Positions 47,155-58,480 are shown, counted from the first letter of the stretch. The stretch is DNA of 64,000 bases from Kryptolebias marmoratus (GCF_001649575.2 NC_051452.1:7089203-7153202); one strand, 5' to 3'. The notes: generated by a model from the letters alone, not told the origin. A program made the numbers and translations.

Positions 47155-47262
47155 CCCAACGTCCCATATTAATTATGGTGTACCTCAGGGATTAATCTAT
47201 AGTACCCTTCTTTTCTTCATATATACAATTACTTTACGCAGATGACACTCAAGTGTACATGC
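47155..47262 (+). mobile_element. L2/CR1/Rex1-type reverse transcriptase relic
   Basis: It translates to NYGVPQG, then STLLFFIYT. After an internal deletion it reads YADDTQVY in another frame, joining the GVPQG and catalytic YADD motifs of L2/CR1-type reverse transcriptases. The 34.8-kb relic is from the same group. Confidence 0.75.
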
Positions 47263-47787
47263 TCTAAAAATATTTTCTCCATCATTTAAATTTTTGCTTT
47301 CTTTGTCATTTGTAAAATTGTACTAATAAACACAGTTAACTTATTCACATGCATTAGCTTAAAATGTAAATATGGAACAACGTGTCCTTCAAGGAGCATG
47401 CTACTCATAGGTGGTAAACCGTTCTTTAAAAGGTTCAGTGCATAATTTAGGTAGCCAGCTATGCAAATGTCTAAAGATCCCTTGAAAAATGATCAAAAAG
47501 GGTGTTTTCTGTAGATGAATGAAGAAAAATATATCTAATATACTAAAACGTATCGGAGAAAGTTACAGCTAGGGGTAAACCTCGTTCAAAAGCAAATTAA
47601 ATTGTTTCAATTTTTTTGCAGGAAGAATTTTGTAATGACTTTTTTTGTGGGAGTTTTAAAGTGTCAAGCAAAAATATGATTAAAGCATGAAATAATTAAA
47701 CGGAGAAGGTTACAAAGCTTGAAAGATGCATCTGAGGGAATGTTTTCTCTTAAGAAGAAAAGACAGTATAAAACCTAAAAAAAAAAA
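47263..47787. other. Unassigned AT-rich sequence
   Basis: Nothing recognised up to the start of the segmental duplication. Confidence 0.4.
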
Positions 47788-49198
47788 ATCAAATGTGAAT
47801 AAATAAAAATAAAATAAAAAAGCCCTTAGATTTCCTTAACTTCGAGGCAAACTGTTTGCAGGAGAAGATTATAACTTCAGAGACGAGTTTTATAAAAGAG
47901 GACCTCGATGACTGAAGGGCAATTAAGGAATTTGTAAAGAAACTTTAAAAATATGGAATGCACTATTAAAAGTAGGATATCTTCCTTTGGTTGAATGAGA
48001 AAAGAAGTTGAAAAAAAGATGGTTAATTAGTTTTTTTTCTGAAATTGGTGACCCTTCACAAGACAGCAACAATTTGCATAAAGGCACAGCTTTGTCTGTT
48101 TAGGACCGAACCAAGGTCAGCACCTTTCTGTTTGTCTGGCACTACATTTTTAAGGGCTATTCACTACTTCCTATTGTAAGTTTGAAGTGAACTTGAAGTT
48201 TCCTTGAATACGTCTATTGGTAAAGGCAAACAGTGTATTGACAGTCTCTTTATGGATGAAATGTGATTATCATCTCACCGTTCCGATCATATGCAATCCC
48301 ATACTTTGATTTAAAACTCATGCTGTCTTCAGTTGGTTTACTTTAATGCTTTATATCTCCCTGTTTTCTAATTTTCCTATGAGGTCATTCATTTACTTAA
48401 AGCTTGAAGACTTGAGTGAACCGCTGAGAAGATGTGCTGGATGCAAATAATACTGTTTGATAATGCAGAGCCACAAAAGAGGGGGTTAGAGGCTTCCCAT
48501 TCACGGAGATGGGACTTGAGGTAAATATGTGCTGTAATTATATATCAGTGCACTTAAAGTGTGAGGCTACACGGTGAGCGAGAGAGGCGAAAAGAGACAG
48601 GAACACGGAATTAGACCTAACTGGACATAAAATCCATCCATCCATTTTCCTTTACTAGTTTTTTTCCTTTTTGGGTCATGGGGCAGCTGGTGCCTGTCTC
48701 CAGCAGTCACTGTGAGAGAGGCGGGGGACACCCTGGACAGGTCGCAAGTCCATCACAGGGACAGAGGACAAACAAAAACAACCATTCACCCTCTCACTCA
48801 CACCTAGTGTCAGTTTTTAGATTTACCAATTAACCTAACATGCATGTTTTTGATCAGTGGGAGGAAACCGGAGCACCCAGAGAAAGAACATGCAGCACAT
48901 AAATTAAACATTTGAAATGAAAACACAAGAGGCAAAGAAAACCCCTGAGTGGGCTGAGAGGAATTAATGCAAACAACAACAGTGAGCCACAGAACAACAA
49001 AACTATTGGTAGACTCATGTTTGCTCACACAGACAAAGGCCAATATCTGGATAACGAAGTAAACTCTTTTTAGTAAATGACTCTTGGAAGAGATGAAAAT
49101 CTTAAGTCAAAAATAAAAAGATAAATTCAGCGAAGAACCCTGTAGGTATTTATACAGCAAAAACATGGTCCTTAAAACATTACACAACAGCCAAACAC
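47788..49198 (+). repeat. Tandem segmental duplication, copy A
   Basis: From ATCAAATGTGAATAAATAAA to TTACACAACAGCC it matches 49212-51055 in the same orientation. Long stretches are nearly identical by eye, for example GCAAACTGTTTGCAGGAGAA (47848 and 49262) and AGCACCTTTCTGTTTGTCTG. Without its inserted retroposon (48632-48896) the unit is about 1.15 kb. The core (48040-48600) is complex, non-repetitive and not coding. It may be a duplicated regulatory element. Confidence 0.9.
48632..48896 (-). mobile_element. Retroposon insertion private to copy A
   Basis: This 265-bp insert has 7-bp flanks ACATAAA at 48625-48631 and 48897-48903. Copy B has one uninterrupted CACATAAATTAAAC at the matching site, a clean empty site. 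It belongs to the family at 25961-26457 (TCCATCCATCCATTTTCC, GGGGGACACCCTGGACAGG) but lacks that copy's right third. The tail-plus-truncation structure fits minus-strand retroposition. Confidence 0.85.
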
Positions 49199-50267
49199 CA
49201 CCAATTTAAGAATCAAATGCAAATAAATAAAATCAAAAAGTTAGATTTCCTTAACTTTGAGGCAAACTGTTTGCAGGAGAAGATTATAACTTCAGAGACG
49301 AGTTTTATAAAAGAGGACCTCGATGACTGAAGGGCAATTAAGGAATTTGTAAAGAAACTTTAAAAATATGGAATGCACTATTGAAAGTAGGATATCTTCC
49401 TTTGGTTGAATGAGAAGGGATGATGAAAAAAAAGGTTAATTAGTTTTTTTCTGAAATTGGTGACCCTTTACAAGACAGCAACAATTTGCATAAAGGCACA
49501 GCTTTGTCTGTTTAGGACCGAACCAAGGTCAGCACCTTTCTGTTTGTCTGGCACTACATTTTTAAGGGCTATTCACTACTTCCTATTGTAAGTTTGAAGT
49601 GAACTTGAAGTTTCCTTGAATACGTCTATTGGTAAAGGCAGACAGTGTATTGACAGTCTCTTTATGGATGAGAAATGAAGATTTTCCTCACAGTTTCGAT
49701 CATATGCAATCCCATACTTTGATTTAAAACTCGTGCTGTCAACAGTTGGGTTACTTTAATGCTTTATTTCTCCTCGTTTTCTAATTTGCATATGAGGTCA
49801 TTAATTTCCTCAAAGCTTGAGGACTTAATGAGTGAACGGCTGAGAAGCTGTACTGGATGCAAATAATAACATTTGATAATGCAGAGCCACAAAAGAGGGG
49901 AGGGGGAGGGCTTCCCATTCACGGAGATGAGACTTGAGGTAAATATGTGCCGTAATTATATATCAGTGCACTTTAATTATGAGGCTACACGGTGAGCGAG
50001 ACAGAGGCAGAAAGAAAAAAAAAAAGACAGAAACATCGAATTAGACGTAACAGCACATAAATTAAACATTTGAAATAAAAACACAATGAGGCAAAGGAAG
50101 CCCCTGAGTGGGCTGAGAGGAATTAATGGGAACACAATGGTGAGCCACGGACCGACAAACTATTTGCAGACAGATGCTTCCTCGCACATAAAAAGCTCCA
50201 AGTGTGTCTTTGCTACAGCCATCAACTGGATGACAAAGTGATTTCTTCAGTAAAAGACAAAAATCTT

Positions 50268-50946
50268 CATTTGGCTGTTTCCTTTTCAGGGGTCTCCACA
50301 GTCTTCTGTCCTCACTCCAACTCCCGCCATGTCCTCTCTAACTGCATCCATATCTGTCCTCTTTGTCTCTAACATCCTTCTGTCCCTCCCCTGCACATGT
50401 CCAAACCATCTCTAACTTTATCTCCCAGTCCTTCAACCTGTGCTGGACCTCTGATGACCTCATTCCTGATCCTGTCCATCCTCGTCTCTCCCAAGGAGAA
50501 CCTCAACATCTTCAGCTCTGCCACTTCCTGTTCTGTCTCCTGTCTTTTTGTTGAGGTATCTGGCCTGTGCTGAGCTGCAATCCCTTTTCGGGAAGTGGAT
50601 TGTGGGCTCCTAAGATTGTCGAAAACAACTGCAGTGAAGACGTATACGGAGGGTTATCTGCTGCACGTCCCAAGACCTCAGCTTATCACCATAAAGGGAA
50701 TTGAATGTATTAGAATCTATACGGTTAAGCCAGTCCCAGTGGGATGTGTGTGTTTTATTCTACAACTGGGTGAGGTAAATATTTATAAAAAAGAAGCAGC
50801 CCCGAGAAGGAGGAGGGATTTCACTGATTGGGCCAGAAATCTCCAAACCATACAATATGGCGGCTCTCACCACTGTCTTGTAAACCTTTCCTTTGACCTT
50901 TACTACCACCCTTTTGTCACAAATCACTCCTGAAACTGTTCTCCAT
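50268..50946 (-). mobile_element. RTE-like LINE 3' end, private to copy B
   Basis: It reads TTTGGCTGTTTCCTTTTCAG, ACATGTCCAAACCATCTC, CATTCCTGATCCTGTCCATC, CAAGGAGAACCTCAACATCT and CTCACCACTGTCTTGTAAAC. On the minus strand this is the C-terminal/3' end of the same RTE-like LINE group as the relic at 43680. ATCTT flanks both sides. A block at about 50556-50835 does not belong to the LINE and looks like a nested insert. Confidence 0.8.
50556..50835. other. Foreign block nested within the LINE fragment
   Basis: The LINE sequence breaks after CTGTCTTTTTGTTGAGG and resumes at CTCCAAACCATACAATATGG. The intervening ~280 bp is not LINE-like. Its ends carry TCTGGCC and GGCCAGA, a 7-bp inverted pair, which could be transposon termini. 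The class is unknown. Confidence 0.4.
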
Positions 50947-51159
50947 ATCTTGAGTCAAAAATAAATCAATAAATTTAAAGAAGAGCCTTTTGAGTGTGTG
51001 CACTCAGAGTCATTGCAGGTAAGTTTAAGGTCTTTAAAACTTTACACAACAACTAAATTAAATTATTGTCTACTAGATTAGACTATGCAACTTTGGGAAA
51101 ACCCAACAACCAACAGCTGTGGTTTGTATAATCCCTTTGGAAGAACAAAGTCCTATAAG

Positions 51160-51290
51160 TTTTTGAAGGAACGCATTTTGCCTGCGACATTTCATGCCAG
51201 AGTTTTAAAGTTCAGCTCATGTCGAGAAACTGGAATTGTTGTCATTTTGATCAAACATTGAAAAACAATTTGTGCAGTCTCATGACTCAA
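51160..51290 (+). repeat. R1 copy m, first part
   Basis: TTGAAGGAACGCATTTTGCC, TTTCATGCCAGAGTTTTAAA and GATCAAACATTGAAAAACAA match the left end of R1. It is interrupted by foreign sequence until about 51668. Confidence 0.65.
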
Positions 51291-51667
51291 TGCAGTTCAA
51301 TTTACCTTTATTGTCAATGTACTAAAAACAAACAAACAAACAAACAACAAAACATAGTTGTGTAAAGTTTAAAGACCATGTTTTTGCCTTACACATACCT
51401 GCAATGAGTGAGCATACTCACTTGAATTTATTGATTTACCTACCTCATAAAGTACTTTAAAAGCTCTCCTAAATATACTAAGCATCCTCAGAATCATATA
51501 ATGATTAGACTAATCTATAAATAAATATACAATTAATATATGTTCAAGAAAATAAAATCTATAATAATATAAAATGCTGTAAAATTACATTAATTAAATT
51601 AGAAAGAGTGCATGTTTGGGAGCTAAAAGCTTCCACAGCCTGATGGAAAAAGCTGATATTACGAAAT
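51291..51667. other. Insertion within R1 copy m, including an inverted piece of the segmental duplication
   Basis: 51356-51438 is the reverse complement of the end of duplication copy B (50962-51050): TGTAAAGTTTAAAGACCATG, then CCTGCAATGAGTGAGCAT, then TTGAATTTATTGATTTACCT. The rest is AT-rich and ends AAAGCTTCCACAGCCTGATG. A (CAAA)n tract lies near 51328-51350. Confidence 0.6.
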
Positions 51668-51744
51668 GTGCTGTGAATGACTCTCAGCTACTACCAACTC
51701 AAATTTTAGCTCAATGATTGTAAAAGTGACTCTGTTTTGGTCAT
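51668..51744 (+). repeat. R1 copy m, second part
   Basis: GTGAATGACTCTCAGCTACT, CAAATTTTAGCTCAATGATT and GTAAAAGTGACTCTG continue R1, then R4 copies follow. Confidence 0.65.
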
Positions 51745-52400
51745 TTCTTCCATTCATTTCTGTAGCCTAACCTTAAACCTAACCATTACCAGCACATGCA
51801 TAACCCTAAATTAAAGTTAATTTGCGAAACCTAATCCCAACCCCAAAATGGTGTTCCATTGTATTAGGACCAGGCTTTGGTTACCATAAGGAGTACTGGT
51901 CCTGACAAGGTAGGTAAAGATACCATAGAAGGTCCTAAAGAGGTAACAAAACCAAATATGTATACACACATTCATATTTCTAGCCTTATTAGACCCTAAA
52001 CCTAATCATTACCAATACAGGCCTTACTTTAACCTAAACTCAATTCACACCTTAGCTCTAAATCTAATCCCTAAACCAGGGGTCTCCAATCCTGGTCCTC
52101 AGGGCCACCATCCTGCATGTTTTCCTTGTTTCTCTGCTCCAACACACCTGATTCAGTGGTTAAATTCCCTCTTCATGTTCTGCAGAAGCCTGTTAATCAC
52201 CCATTGATTCAAATCAGGTGTGTTGGAGCAGAGGAACAAGTCAAACATGCAGAATGACGTTCCACTATATTTGGTCCTCAGAGACTACTGGAGGGTTAAA
52301 GCAGGTGATTATACCAAAATAGGTCCTAAAAGGGCAACAAAAACAAGTATACAAATACACAAGTTTGGATTTCTGTCCTTATTAGGACACTGTATACAAG
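51745..52400 (+). repeat. Two tandem copies of R4, the second split by a MITE
   Basis: The first copy (about 51745-51965) has TTTCTGTAGCCTAACCTTAA, AAAATGGTGTTCCATTGTAT and CCAGGCTTTGGTTACCATAA. The second (about 51966-52400) starts ATTTCTAGCCTTATTAGACC and resumes after the MITE with GACGTTCCACTATATTTGG, ending GATTTCTGTCCTTATTAGGA. Both lie inside R1 copy m. Confidence 0.65.
52077..52252. mobile_element. Palindromic MITE, right end truncated
   Basis: It begins CAGGGGTCTCCAATCCTGG and contains CTCTGCTCCAACACACCTGA and its near complement TCAGGTGTGTTGGAGCAGAG, forming a long stem. The family normally ends in the complement of its first bases. This copy stops at AAACATGCAG. Confidence 0.75.
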
Positions 52401-52595
52401 TTAAAACAGCTTGCAGCTACAACCACGGCACCATGGTACTACTACTAAGATCGATTAGCTGTAGCAGCCATCTTGAATTGGGTTCCAAAAGTTAATCAGT
52501 TGTAGATTTGCATCAAGTGATTACTTTAAGAGTGAATTTTCTCCTATGATTGATGAGATATTTTGCTAATAGACACGCAGACACTAGTAAAAACA
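52401..52595 (+). repeat. R1 copy m, third part
   Basis: GTAGCAGCCATCTTGAATTG, CCAAAAGTTAATCAGTTGTA and GATGAGATATTTTGCTAATA complete R1 copy m. Confidence 0.7.
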
Positions 52596-53479
52596 CTAAT
52601 CCCCTGCCATTCTGCAGTGAATAATTTAAAACAAACAAAGAAAAACTAATAATTGTCAGTATATGTGCTGGTAAATAATTTTCTGTCTGGTAAGAGACAA
52701 CATGTTCAACTGTCTTACATGTGCAAACACACATTGTAGCCCACTTAAAAAAAATGAATTTGTTGTGTAATTAAGTTGTTGGTTTCTACAGGACTACAAC
52801 TAAGGCATGGACTCATCTGTCTGGTCTTTAGGAAACAGTTACAAGCACCATTTAAACATTATGGTGACAAATCTATCCCTCGTTTTTTATTTTACAATAT
52901 GACACAAGCAGCTTTTCTAGTTTTACTTGCTTGTTTATTTTAAAAAAAATGGAATTTTCTCTCTGCAGCTTCTCTTTTCTGAGATATTATGCTGTTTTTG
53001 TTGACTCCTTACTCACTGATTGTAATATATATATATATATATATATAAATATATATATCTTAGATGTTTGATATTTGATTAAAATCTGTACATGTCCATA
53101 AACCTTAATAATCCAAGGTCTAAAATTTGATGAATGGATGAGTAATTCATTTCAATTACTTTATGTCCTGTACACCAAATCCTAATTTATAAAATCACTA
53201 GAAACTACGGCTGCCAGAAGAACAGTGTGGATATTTTTCTTTGAGATGTTGCTGAGTAACAGAAGCACGAAAAAAGAAAAGTATAATTACGTTTCATGCT
53301 AACCTCAAATTTAAGGCTACAGCTCTTATGAATGGAATTTATTTACTGTATTAGCATTAACTGGAACTATTGGCTGTTGCAGTCTTTGGGTGTTGTTGTG
53401 GTTCTTGGTGCTTTTATTCGTTCTGTATTTTTTCTTTATAATCGCCTATTGCCTTGAAAAGTGAGCAATCATGTAATTG
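52596..53479. other. Unassigned, with (AT)n at 53024-53058
   Basis: The AT microsatellite is about 35 bp with one interruption. The rest is AT-rich with no recognised element. Confidence 0.45.
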
Positions 53480-53720
53480 AAAGCGTGTTCATTTGTCTGT
53501 TAGCAAAGTAAGATTTTTATTAAACTTTCAAGAATTAATAACTGGTTGTACCTCTACGACAATTTATGGTCATCACAGCTATTCGTCACAAAAATGGCTA
53601 CAACTCCGTCCTTTTTCATAGATACTGAGCCAAAACTCAGTGTGGTAGTAGCTGAGAGTCATTCCCAGCACATATTCTGAGTGCAAACAGCTGATTTGTT
53701 TAAAATAAGGGAGCGGGTGA
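53480..53720 (-). repeat. R1 copy n
   Basis: CATTTGTCTGTTAGCAAAGT, CTCAGTGTGGTAGTAGCTGA and GAGTCATTCCCAGCACATA in reverse R1 order. Confidence 0.6.
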
Positions 53721-54559
53721 TGTTCCCTCATCTTTAATTATCTTTAATTTTTTTATTCCTTCGTCTTTTGTGTCCCTCTTCAAGGCGAGCCATCGTCACT
53801 CTTCTGCTTCAGTTGTCTAAATTCTCAGACAGCTTGCATCAGCAATATTTTTGTTTTATCACCCAAGGAAGCTGTTTGTTTTTTATCTTCCATCTGGTTC
53901 TGGAGCCATTTTGGTCCTCACACACAGAGTCCAGCAGGAGACGATTTAACTTCTTCAGAAAGAGTTCTTGCTCTAGATGCCACTAAAGCGTGCACTTTTC
54001 CGCAGCAGAAATCATTTCAACTCGATAAAAAAAAAACTCCAGCTCAAGCACACACCAAGCAACATCTTACTGCCAAATAATCCACGTTGTCCTGCAGACG
54101 GTGGCTTCACCAAAGTCAGACAGAAGTTTAAGCTTCTCGTCACCTTCGTCCTCTTTAGAGTTTAAAGACACTCAATGCTGATTAACTCATCGAAGGAAAA
54201 AATTTGGATGCATGGACAGTCAGAGAGAGACCTCTTCAGAATAGGAATGAGGGGTATATGAGGAGTGGGTGTGGAGTGAACAGATGTGCACTAATGTGTT
54301 TTGGCTCATTTTCTGTGTGGACAAAAAAAAAAAAAAGAATAAAAGCACACACAGACCTGCTTTCTATCACTTCTGGAGGAAAGAGATATACAACTTTCCA
54401 ACTTTTTCTTATTGTTTTAACTGTCGTTGTGTCTTTTCCCACTTTTGCAGGCTATAAAGAAAAGCATACGAGGAAAATGAATGCACACTTGCATACTCTG
54501 TTTACATGGAAATAAACATAATGCGTCATCTAACCGCCCGGTGCATCCTCTGCTGCTGA
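53721..54559. other. Unassigned
   Basis: No repeat is recognised. A-runs lie near 54026 and 54323. The 103-codon frame at 54204-54515 crosses an A-run and shows no domain. Confidence 0.4.
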
Positions 54560-54960
54560 TTTCAGCCAATCAGACAATTAGAGAGCTGATGACCCATCTG
54601 TCCGCATGATTGGCTGATGGATGTGCCTGAGAGAGTGTGTGTGTGCGCGCATTTCAGAGTGAAAGGGTCTGACGAGCCCCCAAACACATCTAGCCGGTGA
54701 CAATTTTCTTTTGTTACCAACATTTTCAGAGGGAGACAGAGAGCTAATGCGCACCCGTGAACAACTTAATAACACTTGAACCAGTTTGCCAACTTGGAGA
54801 AATGATTTCATTCAATTAGATAATTCTCCCCCCACTTCCTCTCCCGCTCGCTCCCTTGTTCTCTGTAATGAGTCATTTATGATATAATAGCCACATAATG
54901 GCTTGAAAGCGGGTTCGGCAGGAAAAAGACAGATGTAGTGTGAATAAAAAGTGAAACGGT
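54560..54960. other. Possible conserved non-coding block
   Basis: Repeat-poor sequence with CAGCCAATCAGACAATTAGA, TTTTGTTACCAACATTTTC, CATTCAATTAGATAATTC and AATGAGTCATTTATGATATA. These are CCAAT, homeodomain and AP-1/MEIS-type motifs. A conserved regulatory role is inferred only from these motifs and texture. Confidence 0.27.
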
Positions 54961-55792
54961 GAAGCAGAAGAGGCTCGGGAGTAGAGACAAACAAGGAACC
55001 ATTTCTATTCATGCATATAGAAAACACATATATGATGTACAACAAACACGACTTTTGCTCTATTTGCTGTCCATTAACAGTGTGTGGTGCTGAGCGATAG
55101 GAGACGCGATAACATCTTCTCTGATGGCATCTGTTATCGAAGTACACGCGTCCTTCAGGCGTCCATTGTGCTATCGCTTCTCTCATCTCTCCTCTATCTC
55201 TCTTACCATCCTTCTCCCTTGTCTCCTGGATTCTCACCTTGCTTCTCCTTCGCTATTCTTGTTCATCACCCATTTCTTCTCGTCCGCCCCTCTCAGGTTT
55301 TGTATTTTGCGTGTTTTGAAATTCCTTTTGCGTGGGTCCAAATGGGAAGGAATGAAGCGCATGTTGTAAAAACTTAAATCTGTAAACCTGTAACGTTCAC
55401 AGTGCGCTCCCCTGACGTAGGTTGGGTATGTGTTTCTGCTGAAGGGTGGGAAAGTTACAGCGAACGACAGCTTAAACATGGCATGTACTTTGTTATTTTG
55501 TGTGACATTCCTGCAGTGTATCAGTGGCATTCACAGCATCTTGAGTCCTCCATGTATGCCAAGTGGAAGGTGACAATTTTAAACCAAACTAGGCGGCCTA
55601 ACCTCATGTGGGATTGATAAAGACTGTTGACCAAAGATCCAGATTGAATTAACCACAATGTCAGAGAATGAGGTGACAAAATCACAAAAAAATGTACATC
55701 TGAAGTCTCTACACCAACACCTGAATTTAAAGTTTAATCCATTAAAAAATAGGATGAAATCTAGTTTATAACATAATTGAAACTGTAGTTAG
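54961..55792. other. Unassigned
   Basis: Pyrimidine-rich sequence at 55150-55290 leaves overlapping frames open on both strands. No gene is supported. Confidence 0.4.
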
Positions 55793-56374
55793 TGTAATGA
55801 TCCCATACCTGGTCCACACCCTTCATATTCTCCTCCTCTCCACTCATCCAGTGCCAGATTATCGAATGCCAGTAGTTTTCCAGCAATCTCTGACTGACCT
55901 CCTGTGCCTCGACCTTGTTCTCGTTCCTCAGATTTTCCCCCATGCCTCGCCCTTGTTGGACCTTTGCTGGACTACGGATAACTGGACCTCGACCCTTGCC
56001 TTTTTCACGAACCTGGACCTTTTTCCAGGTTACGTCTCTTGCTCTCTGCCCTCCCGACCATCGCCTGTCCGACTCAGAGTTTGGTTTTGCCCCAAACCTA
56101 GCCCCCGCTCTGGTACTCCTTGCGGTCATCGTCCACCTGTTGACCGGTTTCGTTCTCCGCCTCACTGCCTTCCAGGTTAGTGTCACTTCCTTCCTTCATT
56201 CAAACTCCCAGTGTTGCATCTGGATCACCAAATTCCCGTCTCTCTCTCTCCAGAGCTGCTCCTGGCGTTCCAGTGGTCGAGAGAAACATTCTCCCTGTTG
56301 TTTAATAAAGCTACGTTAACCTTCCGCTCCTGTGTTGAGGCCGAATTACCGGGTCCGCTTTGTGATTCCTGTCA
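55793..56374 (+). mobile_element. Solo LTR, Gypsy-type, perfect target duplication
   Basis: 582 bp, starting TGTAATGATCCC and ending GATTCCTGTCA, flanked on both sides by GTTAG (55788-55792 and 56375-56379). AATAAA at 56304 sets the + orientation. CAGTGCCAGATTATCGAATG near 55849 relates it to the element at 30739-31348. No internal region is present, so it arose by LTR-LTR recombination. Open frames inside are not retroelement genes. Confidence 0.85.
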
Positions 56375-56439
56375 GTTAGATGGATTTTAATGTATTTAAT
56401 GATGATTTCCTGAAATAACTAAACTAAATAAATTCATAA

Positions 56440-56519
56440 ACAGACAAACAAAGGTCCTCAAGTGTAAGTGTCAGTAAAATGCCACTCTTGGCACTCGTAC
56501 CATACTTTGAGAACCGCGG
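56440..56519. mobile_element. Possible hAT end fragment
   Basis: CGTACCATACTTTGAGAACC reads in reverse as GGTTCTCAAAGTATGGTACG, a hAT-type terminus like that of the element at 12949. The other end was not found. The neighbouring LTR may have disrupted it. Confidence 0.4.
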
Positions 56520-57994
56520 CTCTGGAAAGTTAAGGGTTTGAAGCAGGTGCTCACAACACTTCTGCAACTAGTTATGTTTAAAATTCACGCAACAAGACGA
56601 GTCTCTGTGACTCAGTGAGAAACTGGCTTGAGATACTGATTGATCAGAACCTTTGTAGTACTTTAGTACTTCTTTCCTTGAATGACGGGAGGAGGCTGGG
56701 GTGAACTTTACCTAATGAATCATATCAACCCCTGACTTCACATTTTTTTGGAGCATAACTAAAGGCATTGGGAAAGAAACTTAAACTCAAACACTACTAC
56801 AATACCCACCATTTTGTTGGTGTGAAGCTGGTCTTTGAGTGTGCTGAAATAAAAATTTACCTCGAAGGTCTCGGTTTTTTTTTTCTAGTTCTCTTCTAAA
56901 CATCTTTTTGGCTTTCAGGAAAACCTTGAGGCACATCTGAGTGGTTATGTTATCCTGTTAAACTGTCAAAGTGAAAGCAGAGATGGTGTTTTTGTTTAAG
57001 ACTCTCAAACAGATATCCTCTGAGTGTCTGAGTTAAGCAACAAAAAAACGGCAGAAGCTGAATTTGATTTTCTCGGTGTGAACTTCACGGCAGACGAACT
57101 CGCACTCCTTCGTCCCTGAGCTGCTTTAATCGGCGCGCAAAGATGACACACATGCAAACACAACTCAGTTTCTAATCAATTCCTGCATTTTTCTTTGAGT
57201 GGTCTCTTCAGGTAGATTTGAATTGACCAATCACTTCCATCAAGGATTCCTGCTAAGTATTGAGAGGCGGGAGGGGAGTGAAGGGGGGTGAATGTGGTGG
57301 AAGATAACTTTACTCTCTCCTTTTCTTCCTCACCTTTGCTCACACACGCCCACCCACACACATGCACACGTATAGATACTGCTTCTCCAGGAAGCAATCA
57401 AGCACTCGTGGAGAGGTTGGAGTAGTTCATACGAACATTGCGCTCTGAGTGGTTACTTGAGTCAGGAGGTCATGTCTTAGCTGCCACCCCCCTCTTGTCC
57501 CTAATCATCCTTCATTACCTTATTTGTGTGAGCGAATGTAGGAGCGTTTCAAGTTTTCTTCTCTTCGTGCCTGTGTGTCTTCTTGCATTTATTTTCTTTT
57601 TTTTCCTGACAAACATCTTTCTTTGTGTTTGCACTTGTTCCTACGTGTGCATAAATATGCACGTGGATAATTAGCATAAGAATGATGCAGGTGCAGACGT
57701 GTGAGTGCGCGCGAGCTGAACTACCAAGGCCACAGGGGTGACGGAGGAAATGAGAGGAGACAGAGACGGGGAGCTTAAGGGGGTGACGGGTGAGGTGGCT
57801 GATGGGAGGGAAGGAGAGGGGTAAGGGCCGGGGGAGAGTGGGGTGAAGGAGGGATGGAGGAAGAGCTCTTGAGAGGAAGAGAGTGGTAATTATTTGAGCT
57901 CCTTCCCTGTCTGTCTGTCTCTTTGTATTCTGAACAGGGTTTGTGAGTCTGGAGTTGATAAAAAGTATCACAGCTCACTGTTGAAGACAAGACC
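56520..57994. other. Unassigned; GA-rich tract at 57735-57892
   Basis: 57640-57700 contains GTGCATAAATATGCAC and GGATAATTAGCATAAG, possibly regulatory. At 57735-57892 the + strand is strongly G/A-rich. No gene is recognised. Confidence 0.4.
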
Positions 57995-58480
57995 TAACAT
58001 TCCTTGAAGGAATGCCTGTCGCCCGCTGCCTTTCAAGCTTTAAACCATCATCTTATGTTGAGTAATGATAACGTTATGGCTGTTTGAGTCAAACCTTCAA
58101 AATAACGTTATGAGCAAAGTGTTGGCGCTTAGAGTCTGTGTTGGGGATGACCTCCAGCTACTGCCACACCAGATTTTAGCTCAATGTTCGCAAAACTGAC
58201 TGAATTAAAGCCATTTTTGTGTTAGGCTGTGGCAGCCATCTGGAATTGGGTCGACTCCTTAAGTTATTCAGCTGTAGATTATTTTCTGAAAGTTTTGGTT
58301 CATGATATATTTTGCTAACAGACAAATTAAGTACAACAGTTCATGCTAAAATTAATGCAAAGATCTTGTGCAATGTGAAGCACCTGGGATATGTGTTGGA
58401 GACAACTTACAGCTACCACCACACTAAGTTTCATATCAGAATCTATAAAATTGACTGAATTATAGCCATTTTGTGGAGGG
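57995..58480 (+). repeat. R1 copy o (1.5 units)
   Basis: It begins with near-palindrome CATTCCTTGAAGGAATG, then CGCCCGCTGCCTTTCAAG, CAGCTACTGCCACACCAGAT, GTGGCAGCCATCTGGAATTG, and ATATATTTTGCTAACAGACA. A second partial unit follows from GGGATATGTGTTGGAGACAA to ATAGCCATTTTGTG. This is the best view of the R1 left terminus. Confidence 0.75.

Larger units (their letters stand above)
49212..51055 (+). repeat. Tandem segmental duplication, copy B
   Basis: It corresponds to copy A from ATCAAATGCAAATAAATAAA to TTTACACAACAACTAAAT, interrupted by a 0.68-kb LINE insertion (50268-50946). Differences from copy A are scattered substitutions and small indels, including a longer A-run near 50015. The duplication therefore predates both private insertions. 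Confidence 0.9.

Noticed and set aside
51770..52076. AACCCTAA-like stretches suggesting interstitial telomere repeats
   Set aside because: The units are irregular and occur at the same place in every R4 copy, so they are part of that dispersed repeat.
55797..56319. Overlapping 127-141-codon frames on both strands
   Set aside because: They lie entirely inside the solo LTR, which is non-coding.
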